A DNA stretch of 9,459 bases from SG8-41 sp036555615 (GCA_036555615.1 DATBKZ010000051.1:1-9459); one strand, 5' to 3'. Counted from the stretch's first letter, positions 1 through 6,545 are shown. Notes: a model not told the origin generated them from the sequence alone. Translations and numbers: made by a program.

Positions 1-779
1 GGCGTCACCACGGCGGCGCGAGCGAGGTAGGCGTCGCGCAGCGCCGCGTGAGCGGGAGCCTCCAGGGGGAAGTCGGTGAGACGGTTGTAAACGAGGTCGA
101 CCGGCCCGGTCGAATCGCGCAGCGCGCCGCGCCCAAACGAAAGTTCCGCGGGATCGAGAACCACGGCCTCGACTCCGAAGCGGCGGAAGAGCTGCGCGAA
201 CAGCAGAAACTCCGGATAAAGGAATTGCTGCTCCGGGGCGTCGTCGACGATGGCGATGCGCCCGGGCAACCCGCCGCGGCCGGCGCGCCGCCACTCCGCC
301 GTGAACATGTCGAAGAATGTCCGCTCCAGGTCGGCGGCGGGAACGGGACCGGTGACGAGCGACTGGATTTCGTCACAGCACGCGCGCTGCGCGCGCGCGA
401 GCAGCGTATTGAGCAGGGCCCCGCCGGCGTTGGTGTTGATCTCGATCAGCCGCGGTCCGCCGGCATCGAGGTGGAAGTCGTAGCCCATGAAGGCGCCGGG
501 CGTGCCGGGATCGAATCGCGCGATCGCGGGTGCCCATCCGAGGGCTGCTTCGCGGTAGGCGGGGAGGGCGATCACCGACTCCACCGCCTGAATGACGCCG
601 GCCATCGCGTCCACGTGGCGGCGCGAGACATGGACGGGCAGTGCGGCGAACAGGTGCGGGCAACGCTCCTCGATCAGCCGGTGCAGCCCGCGCGCGGCAG
701 GGTCGGCCTCGATCGCCCGGCGCAGCGCGTCGGCGTCGAGGCTGACGCAGAAGCAGTCGCGGTTGAGCGTCTCGATCAT
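1..779 (-). CDS. ATP-grasp-like protein of the ars operon (partial, C-terminus outside window)
   Basis: The frame opens at ATG 779-777, overlapping the acr3 stop as ATGA, and runs off the left edge after 259 codons, so the C-terminus is missing. There is no signal peptide or membrane segment. Two stretches stand out. GYDFHL (99-104) followed by GGPRLIEINTNAGG (107-120) resembles the metal-binding acidic/Asn strand of ATP-grasp ligases (Glu113, Asn115, Asn117). DLVYNRLTDFPLE (228-240) resembles a conserved block in uncharacterised ATP-grasp-related proteins. The metal-site-like block comes before the second block, which could mean a circularly permuted fold. A Cys-Cys pair lies at 134-135. The four-base overlap with acr3 implies translational coupling and a role in the arsenic response. 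I do not recognise a characterised member; a ligase for a thiol peptide is one guess among several. The reading frame is certain, the fold moderate, the function unknown. Confidence 0.72.
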   Translation of the reverse strand, partial: MIETLNRDCFCVSLDADALRRAIEADPAARGLHRLIEERCPHLFAALPVHVSRRHVDAMAGVIQAVESVIALPAYREAALGWAPAIARFDPGTPGAFMGYDFHLDAGGPRLIEINTNAGGALLNTLLARAQRACCDEIQSLVTGPVPAADLERTFFDMFTAEWRRAGRGGLPGRIAIVDDAPEQQFLYPEFLLFAQLFRRFGVEAVVLDPAELSFGRGALRDSTGPVDLVYNRLTDFPLEAPAHAALRDAYLARAAVVT

Positions 780-1849
780 CGGGCGCCTCGCTCGTACCAT
801 GGCTGTGTTGCATTGACGATCCTCACGACCGACAGCATGACCGGAACCTCCACCAGCACGCCGACCACGGTCGCGAGCGCAGCGCCCGAGTCGAATCCGA
901 ACAAGCTGATCGCGGCCGCCACCGCGAGCTCGAAGAAGTTGCTGGCGCCGATCAACGCCGACGGGCCCGCGACACTGTGCGCGACCCGGAGCCGGCGATT
1001 GAAGAGATACGCCAGCGACGAATTGAAATAGACCTGGATCACGATCGGCACCGCGAGCATCGCGATGATCAGCGGCTGGGCGAGGATCTGCTCGCCCTGG
1101 AAGGCAAACAGGAGCACCAGCGTGGCGAGCAGCGCCGCGACGGAAAATGGCTGGATGCGCGCGAGTGCCGCGTCGAGCCGTTGCTGGCCGCCCTTCATCA
1201 GCCCGCGGCGCCAGGCCTGCGCGATGATCACCGGCACGACGATGTACAGGCCCACGGACACGAATAAGGTGTCCCACGGCACTGTGATCGCCGAGAGCCC
1301 GAGCAGCAGGCCGACGATGGGTGCGAACGCGACGATCATGATCGCGTCGTTGAGCGCGACCTGGCTCAGTGTGAAATAGGGATCGCCGCGCGTGAGCTGG
1401 CTCCAGACGAACACCATCGCGGTGCACGGGGCCGCGGCGAGGAGAATGAGCCCCGCCACGTAGCCGTCAACCTGGCCCGCGGGAAGGTAGGGCGCGAAGA
1501 CATGCCGCAGGAACAGCCAGCCGAGCAGCGCCATGGAAAAGGGCTTCACGAGCCAGTTGACGGCGAGCGTCACGCCGATGCCGCGCCAGTGCCGGCGCAC
1601 CTGGCCGATGGCGGTGAAGTCGATGCGCAGCAGCATCGGGATGATCATCACCCAGATGAGCAGTCCGACCGGGATGTTGACCCGCGCGACTTCCATGCGC
1701 CCCAGCGCCTGAAAGAGGGCGGGCAGCCACTGGCCGAGCGCGATGCCGGTGACGATGCACAGGAACACCCAGAGCGTGAGCCAGCGCTCGAAAAACCCGA
1801 TTGCGGGCGTCGCGGGCGCGAGGGTGGCGATGCCGCCGTGCGCGCTCAC
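776..1849 (-). CDS. acr3: ACR3-family arsenite efflux permease
   Basis: Inner-membrane carrier that exports arsenite, 357 residues and about ten hydrophobic helices, the usual ACR3 size. Diagnostic features are the APCTAMVFVWS block with the essential cysteine (Cys142), the LTRGDPYFTLSQVALND segment after it (152-168), and GVLVEVPVML near the end with the conserved Glu334. The start chosen is GTG 1849-1847. It has a GGGAGAAAG ribosome site just upstream and begins directly before the first membrane helix (ERWLTLWVFL). The frame stays open upstream to an ATG at 2026, but that extension is Arg/Pro-rich, unlike ACR3, and crosses the arsR end and the arsC scrap. The GTG overlaps the TGA that ends the arsC remnant, and the gene's own stop overlaps the next ATG, so translation along the operon looks coupled. 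Expression is expected to follow the upstream arsR promoter. Confidence 0.95.
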   Translation of the reverse strand: MSAHGGIATLAPATPAIGFFERWLTLWVFLCIVTGIALGQWLPALFQALGRMEVARVNIPVGLLIWVMIIPMLLRIDFTAIGQVRRHWRGIGVTLAVNWLVKPFSMALLGWLFLRHVFAPYLPAGQVDGYVAGLILLAAAPCTAMVFVWSQLTRGDPYFTLSQVALNDAIMIVAFAPIVGLLLGLSAITVPWDTLFVSVGLYIVVPVIIAQAWRRGLMKGGQQRLDAALARIQPFSVAALLATLVLLFAFQGEQILAQPLIIAMLAVPIVIQVYFNSSLAYLFNRRLRVAHSVAGPSALIGASNFFELAVAAAISLFGFDSGAALATVVGVLVEVPVMLSVVRIVNATQPWYERGAR

Positions 1850-1971
1850 CGTGCTTTCTCCCGGGAGCCGCTCCGGCCAATCTCGTCCAGCTTGCCTTTC
1901 AGGACCAGCCGGTCGAGCTTGTCGATTGGAAGGATCAGGACGTTGATGTCGTCCACGCGACGCCCGCCAAT
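1846..1971 (-). pseudogene. arsC: C-terminal remnant of thioredoxin-type arsenate reductase (arsC)
   Basis: Directly after the arsR stop, in the same frame, 41 sense codons run to TGA 1848-1846. The stretch INVLILPIDKLDRLVLKG followed by KLDEIGR matches, by recall, the last helix of low-molecular-weight-phosphatase-type arsenate reductases, whose ends read roughly R-I-x-hydrophobic-L-P-x-x-x-L-D-R-L-x-L-x-x-x-L-D-x-I-G. The catalytic N-terminal P-loop (CxxNxxRS) and everything else are absent. The only plausible start in it is GTG 1956, which would give a 36-residue peptide with no evident ribosome site. The simplest reading is an ancestral arsR-arsC-acr3 operon in which a deletion removed most of arsC. 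The 3' end survived because it carries the acr3 ribosome binding site. A functional microprotein cannot be excluded. Confidence 0.65.
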
Positions 1972-2295
1972 TCAGGCGCGCCGGCGTGCCCGCACCGCCG
2001 GCATGCACGACTTCCCGCCGCAGCAATTGTCGGTCAGAAATGCGACAAGCCCGTTCATGTTCCGGAAGTCCGCGGAATAGATGACGAAGCGCCCGTCCTG
2101 GCGGCTCGAGGCCAGTCCGGAGCGTGCGAGGTGCGCGAGGTGAAACGAGAGCGTCGCCGGCGGCAGCTCGAGCTTTTCACCGATCGCGCCCGCGGCAAGC
2201 CCGCCGGGACCCGCCTGCACGAGCAGCCGGAAGATCGCGAGCCGCGATTCGTGCGCGAGCGCGCCCAATGCCTCGATTGCCTGGGTCGTTTCCAT
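1972..2295 (-). CDS. arsR: ArsR-type arsenic-responsive repressor
   Basis: Winged-helix DNA-binding repressor of 107 residues, the usual length for the short proteobacterial ArsR type. The N-terminal block EALGALAHESRLAIFRLLV (8-26) is the first helix pair. Recognition-helix region LPPATLSFHLAHLARSGL is at 44-61, and the beta-wing SSRQDGRFVIYSA at 63-75. The C-terminal NCCGGKSC (90-97) supplies the cysteines (Cys91, Cys92, Cys97) expected to bind As(III) and release DNA. The start is ATG 2295-2293; upstream in-frame sequence is not ArsR-like. The ribosome site is weak and the promoter places transcription start at or near the ATG. It heads the operon with the arsC remnant, acr3 and the ATP-grasp-like gene, and should autoregulate it through the palindrome at 2297-2314. 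Confidence 0.95.
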   Translation of the reverse strand: METTQAIEALGALAHESRLAIFRLLVQAGPGGLAAGAIGEKLELPPATLSFHLAHLARSGLASSRQDGRFVIYSADFRNMNGLVAFLTDNCCGGKSCMPAVRARRRA

Positions 2296-2296
2296 G

Positions 2297-2331
2297 TTTC
2301 CAGAATAGTGGAAATATTGGGCGTACGTCAA
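2297..2331 (-). promoter_or_regulatory. arsR promoter with overlapping ArsR operator
   Basis: Reading the minus strand, a -35-like TTGACG lies at 2331-2326 and a -10-like TATTCT at 2307-2302, separated by 18 bases. A perfect inverted repeat, TTTCCA (2314-2309), six-base spacer, TGGAAA (2302-2297), spans the -10. This is a layout in which a bound ArsR dimer would block polymerase. The -10 position predicts initiation within a base or two of the arsR ATG at 2295. Assignment of ArsR as the binder is inferred from position. Confidence 0.7.
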
Positions 2332-2367
2332 GCTGGAGCGTGGATCAGACTCTGACTCGATTGCGCT

Positions 2368-2396
2368 GCGCACAGCCCGGATCGGGCGGCGTGCGC
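2368..2396 (-). terminator. strong two-part hairpin after the ArsR-rhodanese gene
   Basis: On the minus strand, GCGCAC (2396-2391) pairs with GTGCGC (2373-2368), enclosing a second perfect stem GCCCG/CGGGC (2387-2383 and 2379-2375) around a three-base loop. The hairpin starts at the last base of the stop codon. No T-run follows, so it is not a classical intrinsic terminator. It could act as a weak or factor-assisted terminator, or as a 3'-end stabiliser separating this gene from the arsR promoter. Confidence 0.4.
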
Positions 2397-3073
2397 TACT
2401 CGGGCCGCGAGGGGCCCTGTTCCACGGGCAACCCCAGCAGTTTCCACTCCGGGTAGCCGTCCTGAAGCCTGAGCGCCTTGCGTCCTTTCTTGCGCAGCAC
2501 GGCAACCGCCTCGAACGACATGAGGCAGTAGGGCCCCCGGCAATAGGCGACAACCTCGCGGTCCGCCGGCAGCTCGTTGACGCGCTTCGCGACGTCCGCC
2601 AGCGGGATGTTGATCGCGCCCGGCAGGTGGCCCGCGCGATATTCCTCCGGCGGGCGCACGTCCAGTACCGTCACCAGGCCGCTCTTCGCGCGCTCGAGCA
2701 GCTCGCGCGCCGGGACCGGCTCGAGCTCGTCCTTCGCGTTCAGGTATTCCTTGATGAGCTTGTCGAGCTCGGCGACATGTGCCTCGCCCGCCGCCCGCAT
2801 GGCCGCAACGAGGCGTACGACGTTGTCCCCGCTCAGGCGGTAATAGACGTACAGGCCTTCCTTGCGCGCTTGGACGAGGCCCGCCCGCCGCAGGTGCTGG
2901 AGATGCTGGGAAGCGTTGGTAATCGTGAGCTTGCACAGTTGCGCCAAGGCCTCGACGCTGCGCTCCCCTTGAGCCAGAAAATCAAGAAGTTGCAGGCGGT
3001 ACGGGCTTCCCAGAGCCTTGCCGATGCGGGCGAGCTGCTCGAAGAGCTCAGCCTTGACGTCAAAGGTTGACAT
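2396..3073 (-). CDS. ArsR-family repressor fused to a rhodanese domain
   Basis: A 225-residue two-domain regulator. Residues about 10-80 are an ArsR winged helix: ALGSPYRLQLLDFL (20-33), recognition-helix region LTITNASQHLQHLRRAGL (49-66), and wing ARKEGLYVYYRL (69-80). Residues about 115-220 are a rhodanese domain with the LDVRPPEEYRAGHLPGAINIP signature (137-157) and active loop Cys178-R-G-P-Y-Cys183. Cys47 lies in the DNA-binding half. The architecture suggests a repressor that reads sulfane sulfur: the rhodanese cysteine would accept persulfide and change DNA binding. That mechanism is inferred; the domains are clear. The ATG at 3073-3071 has AGAGGA seven bases upstream. The gene is divergent from the sulfide oxidation operon, the usual place for its local repressor. 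Stop is TAG 2398-2396. Confidence 0.93.
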   Translation of the reverse strand: MSTFDVKAELFEQLARIGKALGSPYRLQLLDFLAQGERSVEALAQLCKLTITNASQHLQHLRRAGLVQARKEGLYVYYRLSGDNVVRLVAAMRAAGEAHVAELDKLIKEYLNAKDELEPVPARELLERAKSGLVTVLDVRPPEEYRAGHLPGAINIPLADVAKRVNELPADREVVAYCRGPYCLMSFEAVAVLRKKGRKALRLQDGYPEWKLLGLPVEQGPSRPE

Positions 3074-3102
3074 TAAGAAATCCTCTGCTAGAATTCCATT
3101 AC

Positions 3103-3118
3103 TCCAGAGATTACTGGA
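3103..3118. promoter_or_regulatory. palindromic operator in the divergent spacer
   Basis: TCCAG (3103-3107), AGATTA, CTGGA (3114-3118) is a perfect inverted repeat in the 102-bp spacer between the ArsR-rhodanese gene and the sterol desaturase gene. ATTACT also occurs twice as a direct repeat (3098-3103 and 3110-3115). The palindrome lies where minus-strand transcription is predicted to begin, and between the tentative -35 and -10 of the plus-strand operon, so one bound dimer could repress both sides. The probable binder is the ArsR-rhodanese protein (inference). Confidence 0.55.
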
Positions 3119-3123
3119 TTAGT

Positions 3124-3153
3124 ATCTTACCCCATAGCCACGACACCTGGCAA
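3124..3153 (-). promoter_or_regulatory. predicted promoter of the ArsR-rhodanese gene
   Basis: On the minus strand, TTGCCA (3153-3148) and TAAGAT (3129-3124) are separated by 18 bases and resemble housekeeping -35 and -10 elements. Initiation would fall near 3117, inside the TCCAG-N6-CTGGA palindrome, leaving a leader of about 45 bases with AGAGGA as ribosome site. For the opposite strand only a weak pair is visible (TATCTT at 3123-3128 and TTACTC at 3099-3104), so the operon's promoter is less certain. Confidence 0.45.
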
Positions 3154-3175
3154 CCCTACGAAGGCCAACCGTCCC

Positions 3176-4021
3176 ATGTCAATCGAATCCTATCTACTGA
3201 GCCACGAGCCCGCGGTGCGGCTGGGGATATTCCTGGCGGTATTCTCGGGGGTGGCGTTGTGGGAGATAGTGGCACCGCGTCGCGAATTGCGGCAGTCGAA
3301 GGGCACGCGCTGGACCAATAACCTGGGTCTGGTGGCGCTCAACGCAGTCCTTCTGCGAGTGCTGCTCCCGACTACCGCGGTGGCGCTTGCCCTTGCGGTC
3401 GGCGAGAACGGCATGGGCTTGCTGAATGGCCTGGGCATCCCCTATCCCGTGGCCGTCGTGCTCTCGATCCTGGTGCTCGATCTCGTCATCTACCTGCAGC
3501 ACCTCATGTTTCACTCCGTCCCGGTGCTGTGGCGGCTGCACCGGATGCACCATGCCGACCTGGATTTCGACGTAACCACCGGCGCTCGCTTTCACCCGAT
3601 CGAGATCGCGCTTTCCATGCTGATCAAGCTCGCCGCCATCGCCGTGCTCGGCCCGCCCGCGGTAGCCGTGCTCGTGTTCGAAGTCCTCCTGAATGCCACC
3701 GCGATGTTCAACCACGGCAACGTGCGTATTCCTGCGGCGTGGGACCGCGTCCTGCGCTGGGTCGTGGTGACGCCTGACATGCACCGGGTGCATCACTCCA
3801 TCGAGGTGCCGGAAACCAACAGCAACTTCGGTTTCAACCTGCCGTGGTGGGACCGGCTGTTCGGCACCTACCGCGCGCAGCCCGCGGCGGGACACGAGAG
3901 AATGACGATCGGCATCGGGCAATTCCGCACGGGAAGGGACCTTTGGCTCGATCGGATGCTGGCCATCCCGTTCCGCGACGATGCCGGCCGCTACGCCATC
4001 AACCGCCGGCAGGAGGCCTGA
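3176..4021 (+). CDS. sterol desaturase / fatty acid hydroxylase family membrane protein
   Basis: A 281-residue integral membrane di-iron oxygenase-type protein. The histidine clusters that bind iron in this superfamily are all visible: H109-xxx-H113, H122-xx-H125-H126, H140, H180, and H203-xx-H206-H207. Hydrophobic segments lie at about 14-33, 48-76, 91-108 and 145-172. The substrate cannot be read from sequence; family members hydroxylate or desaturate sterols, carotenoids, fatty acyl chains or alkylglycerols. The ATG at 3176 has GAAGG 11 bases upstream. It is the first gene of an operon with TVP38-rhodanese, DsrE-like and sulfide:quinone oxidoreductase genes. That suggests a membrane-lipid or quinone-environment role in sulfide handling, though the link is unexplained. 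The stop at 4019-4021 lies six bases before the next ATG. Confidence 0.93.
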   Translation: MSIESYLLSHEPAVRLGIFLAVFSGVALWEIVAPRRELRQSKGTRWTNNLGLVALNAVLLRVLLPTTAVALALAVGENGMGLLNGLGIPYPVAVVLSILVLDLVIYLQHLMFHSVPVLWRLHRMHHADLDFDVTTGARFHPIEIALSMLIKLAAIAVLGPPAVAVLVFEVLLNATAMFNHGNVRIPAAWDRVLRWVVVTPDMHRVHHSIEVPETNSNFGFNLPWWDRLFGTYRAQPAAGHERMTIGIGQFRTGRDLWLDRMLAIPFRDDAGRYAINRRQEA

Positions 4022-4027
4022 TTGAAC

Positions 4028-4999
4028 ATGCCCTCGGCCGCTCCGCGTCTCGCCCTGGCAGCGTTGATTGCCGCCGCTGTGGTCTGGGTGACGACCCATT
4101 CCGCGTCGCTCGACCTCGCCGCCATCGAATCGAGGATACGCGCGCTCGGCGTTTGGGCGCCCGCCGGCTACATTGCCGCCTACGCGCTTGCCACCGTGCT
4201 GTTTCTGCCCGGCGCGCTGTTCGGGTTCGCCGGCGGAGCGTTGTTCGGACCGCTGTGGGGCACGGTGTGGAACCTGGCGGGCGCCACGCTCGGCGCGACG
4301 CTCGCCTTTCTCGCGGCGCGATACATCGCCTCGGACTGGGTCGTTCGCAAGGCGGCGGGGCGCATGAAGCAGATCGCCGACGGCATCGACGCCGAGGGCT
4401 GGCGGTTCATCGCCCTCACCCGCCTCGTTCCGCTCTTTCCCTTCAACCTGCTCAACTACGCGTTGGGGCTCACGCGCATACCTCTTGCCCATTACATCCT
4501 GGCATCGGTGGTGTGCATGATGCCGGGGACGGCGGCCTACACGTGGCTCGGATACGCCGGGCGAGAAGCCGCCTCGGGGCAGGCCGACGCGCTGCGCTAC
4601 GGGCTCCTCGGACTGGGAATGCTTGCGCTCATCGTGTTCGTGCCGCGCCTGGTGCGGCGGGGGCGAAAAGCATCCCTGGCCTGGATCAGCGTTGCGGATC
4701 TGCGCCAGCGCCTCGCGACAGGAGAGGTGCTGGAGGCTATCGATGTGCGCTCACGGGAAGAGTTCGACGGTCCCCTGGGACACGTTCCGGGAGCGGTCAA
4801 CATCCCGCTGGGCAGCTTCTCGGCAAGGTCAGTCGCGAACCGCGGCGCGACGAAGCCCCCCGTCGTCCTGATCTGCCGGACCGACCGGCGATCGGCCGCG
4901 GCGGCTGAGATTCTGCGAACCGCTGGTCGCGGCGACGTTCTGGTGCTGCGTGGCGGGATGGAAGAGTGGAACCGGAGCGGCCTGGCTGTCGCGCGATGA
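4028..4999 (+). CDS. TVP38/TMEM64 (VTT-domain) membrane protein fused to C-terminal rhodanese
   Basis: A 323-residue fusion. The N-terminal two-thirds is a TVP38/TMEM64 (SNARE-associated/DedA-like) domain with the motif FLPGALFGFAGGALFGPLWG (59-78), the conserved Arg of ARYIASDW, and FIALTRLVPLFPFNLLNYAL. After a final helix and a basic stretch (RLVRRGRK), residues about 220-323 form a rhodanese domain with IDVRSREEFDG, HVPGAVNIP and active-site loop C283-R-T-D-R-R-S, so the cysteine is intact and the domain is probably on the cytoplasmic side. Members of the VTT family are proposed lipid scramblases or transporters; here the substrate is unknown, and the rhodanese suggests sulfane sulfur transfer at the membrane. 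ATG 4028 is chosen. TTG 4022 in the same frame sits closer to the AGGAGG at 4011-4016 (five bases rather than eleven) and is a fair alternative adding two residues. Confidence 0.92.
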   Translation: MPSAAPRLALAALIAAAVVWVTTHSASLDLAAIESRIRALGVWAPAGYIAAYALATVLFLPGALFGFAGGALFGPLWGTVWNLAGATLGATLAFLAARYIASDWVVRKAAGRMKQIADGIDAEGWRFIALTRLVPLFPFNLLNYALGLTRIPLAHYILASVVCMMPGTAAYTWLGYAGREAASGQADALRYGLLGLGMLALIVFVPRLVRRGRKASLAWISVADLRQRLATGEVLEAIDVRSREEFDGPLGHVPGAVNIPLGSFSARSVANRGATKPPVVLICRTDRRSAAAAEILRTAGRGDVLVLRGGMEEWNRSGLAVAR

Positions 5000-5019
5000 T
5001 CTCGTAGAAGGAGAGTGCA

Positions 5020-5370
5020 GTGAAGACGTTGCTGGTATTAAACGACCCGCCGTACGGCACGGAGCGCAGCTACAACGCGCTGCGCCTGGCGGGGTCCCTC
5101 GCCCGACACGAAGGCGAGGAGGTGCGTCTGTTCCTGATCGGCGATGCGGCCGCCTGTGCGAAGGCCGGCCAGAAGGTGCCGCAGGGCTACTACAACATTG
5201 CCGACATGCTCGGGGCGGTGATCCGGCGCCGCGGCGAAGCGGCCGTATGCGGCTCCTGTATGGACGCGCGCGGCATGACCGAAGCGGATCTCGCCGCCGG
5301 GGCGCGGCGCGGCAGCATGGAGGTGCTGACGGAGTGGACGCTCTGGGCCGACAAGGTCCTGGTGTTCTGA
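5020..5370 (+). CDS. DsrE-family sulfur-relay protein
   Basis: Small soluble cytoplasmic protein of 116 residues with the DsrE/DsrF-like fold pattern: N-terminal strand TLLVLNDPPYGTERSYNALR (3-22), a central EVRLFLIGDAA strand, and a C-terminal TLWADKVLVF strand. The motif VCGSCMDARG has a Cys77-x-x-Cys80 pair; DsrE-like proteins carry sulfur as cysteine persulfide at this region. Cys46 is a third thiol. The start is GTG 5020 with AAGGAGAG ahead of it, 20 bases after the TVP38-rhodanese stop. The next gene, a sulfide:quinone oxidoreductase, starts 10 bases after this stop. Position between a rhodanese and the sulfide oxidoreductase fits a persulfide acceptor or carrier. Partner identity is inferred. 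Confidence 0.92.
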   Translation: MKTLLVLNDPPYGTERSYNALRLAGSLARHEGEEVRLFLIGDAAACAKAGQKVPQGYYNIADMLGAVIRRRGEAAVCGSCMDARGMTEADLAAGARRGSMEVLTEWTLWADKVLVF

Positions 5371-5380
5371 GGAGCCGCGC

Positions 5381-6532
5381 GTGGGACGGATTGCCCTGGT
5401 GCTCGGCGCCGGACTTGGCGGCATGGTCGCCGCCCAGACGCTGCGGCGGCTGCTGCCGGAGAGCGATCGCGTCGTGCTCGTCGAGCGGCAGGCACGCCAC
5501 GTGTTTCCGCCGTCGCTCCTTTGGCTCATGGTTGGCAAGCGCGACGCGGAGTCGATCTCGCGCCCATCCGAGCATGCCGCGCGCCCCGGTATCGAATTCG
5601 TGCGCGGCGAGGTTACGGCGATCGACGCGGCTGCAAAGACCGTCCGCGTGAACGGTCGTACTTTGCATGGCGACGCGCTCGTCATCGCCCTCGGCGCCGA
5701 ATATGCCCCGCAGTCGATCCCGGGTCTTGCCGAAGGGGGCCTCTGCATCTACACGATCGAGGGCGCAAGCGCGATCCGTGACGCGCTCACTCGCTTCGAG
5801 GGCGGGCGGCTCGCCGTCCTGACCGCCGCGCCGCAGTACAAGTGCCCCGCCGCGCCCTACGAGGCGGCGCTGCTCGCGGAAAGCTACCTCAGGGAGCGTG
5901 GGCGGCGCACGAACGCCGTGATCGATTTCTATGCCGCCGAGCCCGGGCCGATGATGGTTGCCGGCCCGAAGGTCTCGGCGGGCGTGCGCGCCATGATCGA
6001 GGCACGGGGCATCGTTTACCACCCCGAGCACCAGGTCAAGAATATGGATGCGGGCGCACGACGCATCGAGTTTGCAAATGGCCGATCCGCGGCTTTCGAT
6101 CTATTGCTCTACGTACCGCCGCACCGCGCGCCCGAGGTGGTGAGGGCCGCGGGCCTGACGAACGACAGCGGGTGGATTCCGGTAGACCGGCACTCGCTCG
6201 CAACCCGCTATCCGGGCGTCTACGCCATCGGCGACGTCGCCGTCATTGGCCTGAAGATGGGGCGCCCCCTGCCCAAGGCGGGTGTTTTCGCGCACGGGCA
6301 GGCCGAGGTCGTCGCGCACAATATCGCACGCGAATTCACGGGAAGGGGCGCCCCCCGGCGCTTCGATGGGAGGGGGTTGTGCTTCGTCGAAACTGGCGGT
6401 AACCGCGCCGGCATGGGAAGCGGAAACTTCTACGCGGAGCCGCTGCCCGAGGTGCGCCTGCGCGGGCCGGCCCTGTTGTGGCACGGGGCCAAGGTGCTCT
6501 ACGAGAAATACTGGCTCTGGAGCCGCTTCTAG
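5381..6532 (+). CDS. sqr: sulfide:quinone oxidoreductase-like FAD flavoprotein
   Basis: A 383-residue FAD-dependent disulfide oxidoreductase-family protein, expected to oxidise sulfide to polysulfide or persulfide at the inner membrane and pass electrons to quinone. The dinucleotide-binding GAGLGG is at 9-14, the second FAD motif with YAIGDVA at 281-287. Three cysteines sit where sulfide:quinone oxidoreductases have their redox cysteines: Cys122 (GGLCIYTIE), Cys155 (YKCPAAPYE) and Cys334 (RGLCFVETGG). All three are present, which argues for true sulfide oxidation rather than a generic NADH dehydrogenase. The aromatic C-terminus (LLWHGAKVLYEKYWLW) may be the amphipathic membrane anchor. GTG 5381 has AGGAG seven bases upstream. 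The stop TAG at 6530-6532 lies 13 bases from the stop of the convergent methyltransferase gene. A flavocytochrome c sulfide dehydrogenase flavoprotein is less likely because there is no signal peptide or haem partner. Confidence 0.9.
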   Translation: MGRIALVLGAGLGGMVAAQTLRRLLPESDRVVLVERQARHVFPPSLLWLMVGKRDAESISRPSEHAARPGIEFVRGEVTAIDAAAKTVRVNGRTLHGDALVIALGAEYAPQSIPGLAEGGLCIYTIEGASAIRDALTRFEGGRLAVLTAAPQYKCPAAPYEAALLAESYLRERGRRTNAVIDFYAAEPGPMMVAGPKVSAGVRAMIEARGIVYHPEHQVKNMDAGARRIEFANGRSAAFDLLLYVPPHRAPEVVRAAGLTNDSGWIPVDRHSLATRYPGVYAIGDVAVIGLKMGRPLPKAGVFAHGQAEVVAHNIAREFTGRGAPRRFDGRGLCFVETGGNRAGMGSGNFYAEPLPEVRLRGPALLWHGAKVLYEKYWLWSRF

Positions 6533-6545
6533 CGCGCCGGCTCCC

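Noticed and set aside
48..1031. Long plus-strand open frame opposite the ATP-grasp-like and acr3 genes.
   Set aside because: It is a GC-rich antisense shadow with low-complexity Arg/Ala/Gly/Glu composition; the minus-strand frames carry recognisable family motifs.
1930..1974. The arsR stop is also a TGA in an open frame, with the same GCCTGAATTG context as the candidate Sec codon and a small GTCG/CGAC hairpin after it.
   Set aside because: ArsR already has its normal length at this stop, the following sequence looks like an arsC end rather than an ArsR extension, and the 4-pair stem is weak. The shared 10 bases are probably chance.
1850..2026. A longer acr3 start at ATG 2026 adding 59 residues.
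   Set aside because: The extension is Arg/Pro/Gly-rich, overlaps the arsR 3' end and arsC remnant, and lacks a ribosome site. GTG 1849 has a good one and fits the family start.
2296..2553. Upstream extension of arsR to ATG 2553.
   Set aside because: It runs through the end of the ArsR-rhodanese gene and over the arsR promoter and operator, and is not ArsR-like.
3194..4492. 432-codon minus-strand open frame across the sterol desaturase and TVP38 genes.
   Set aside because: Composition is Arg/Gly/Glu/His-rich shadow coding; both plus-strand genes have full motif sets in frame.
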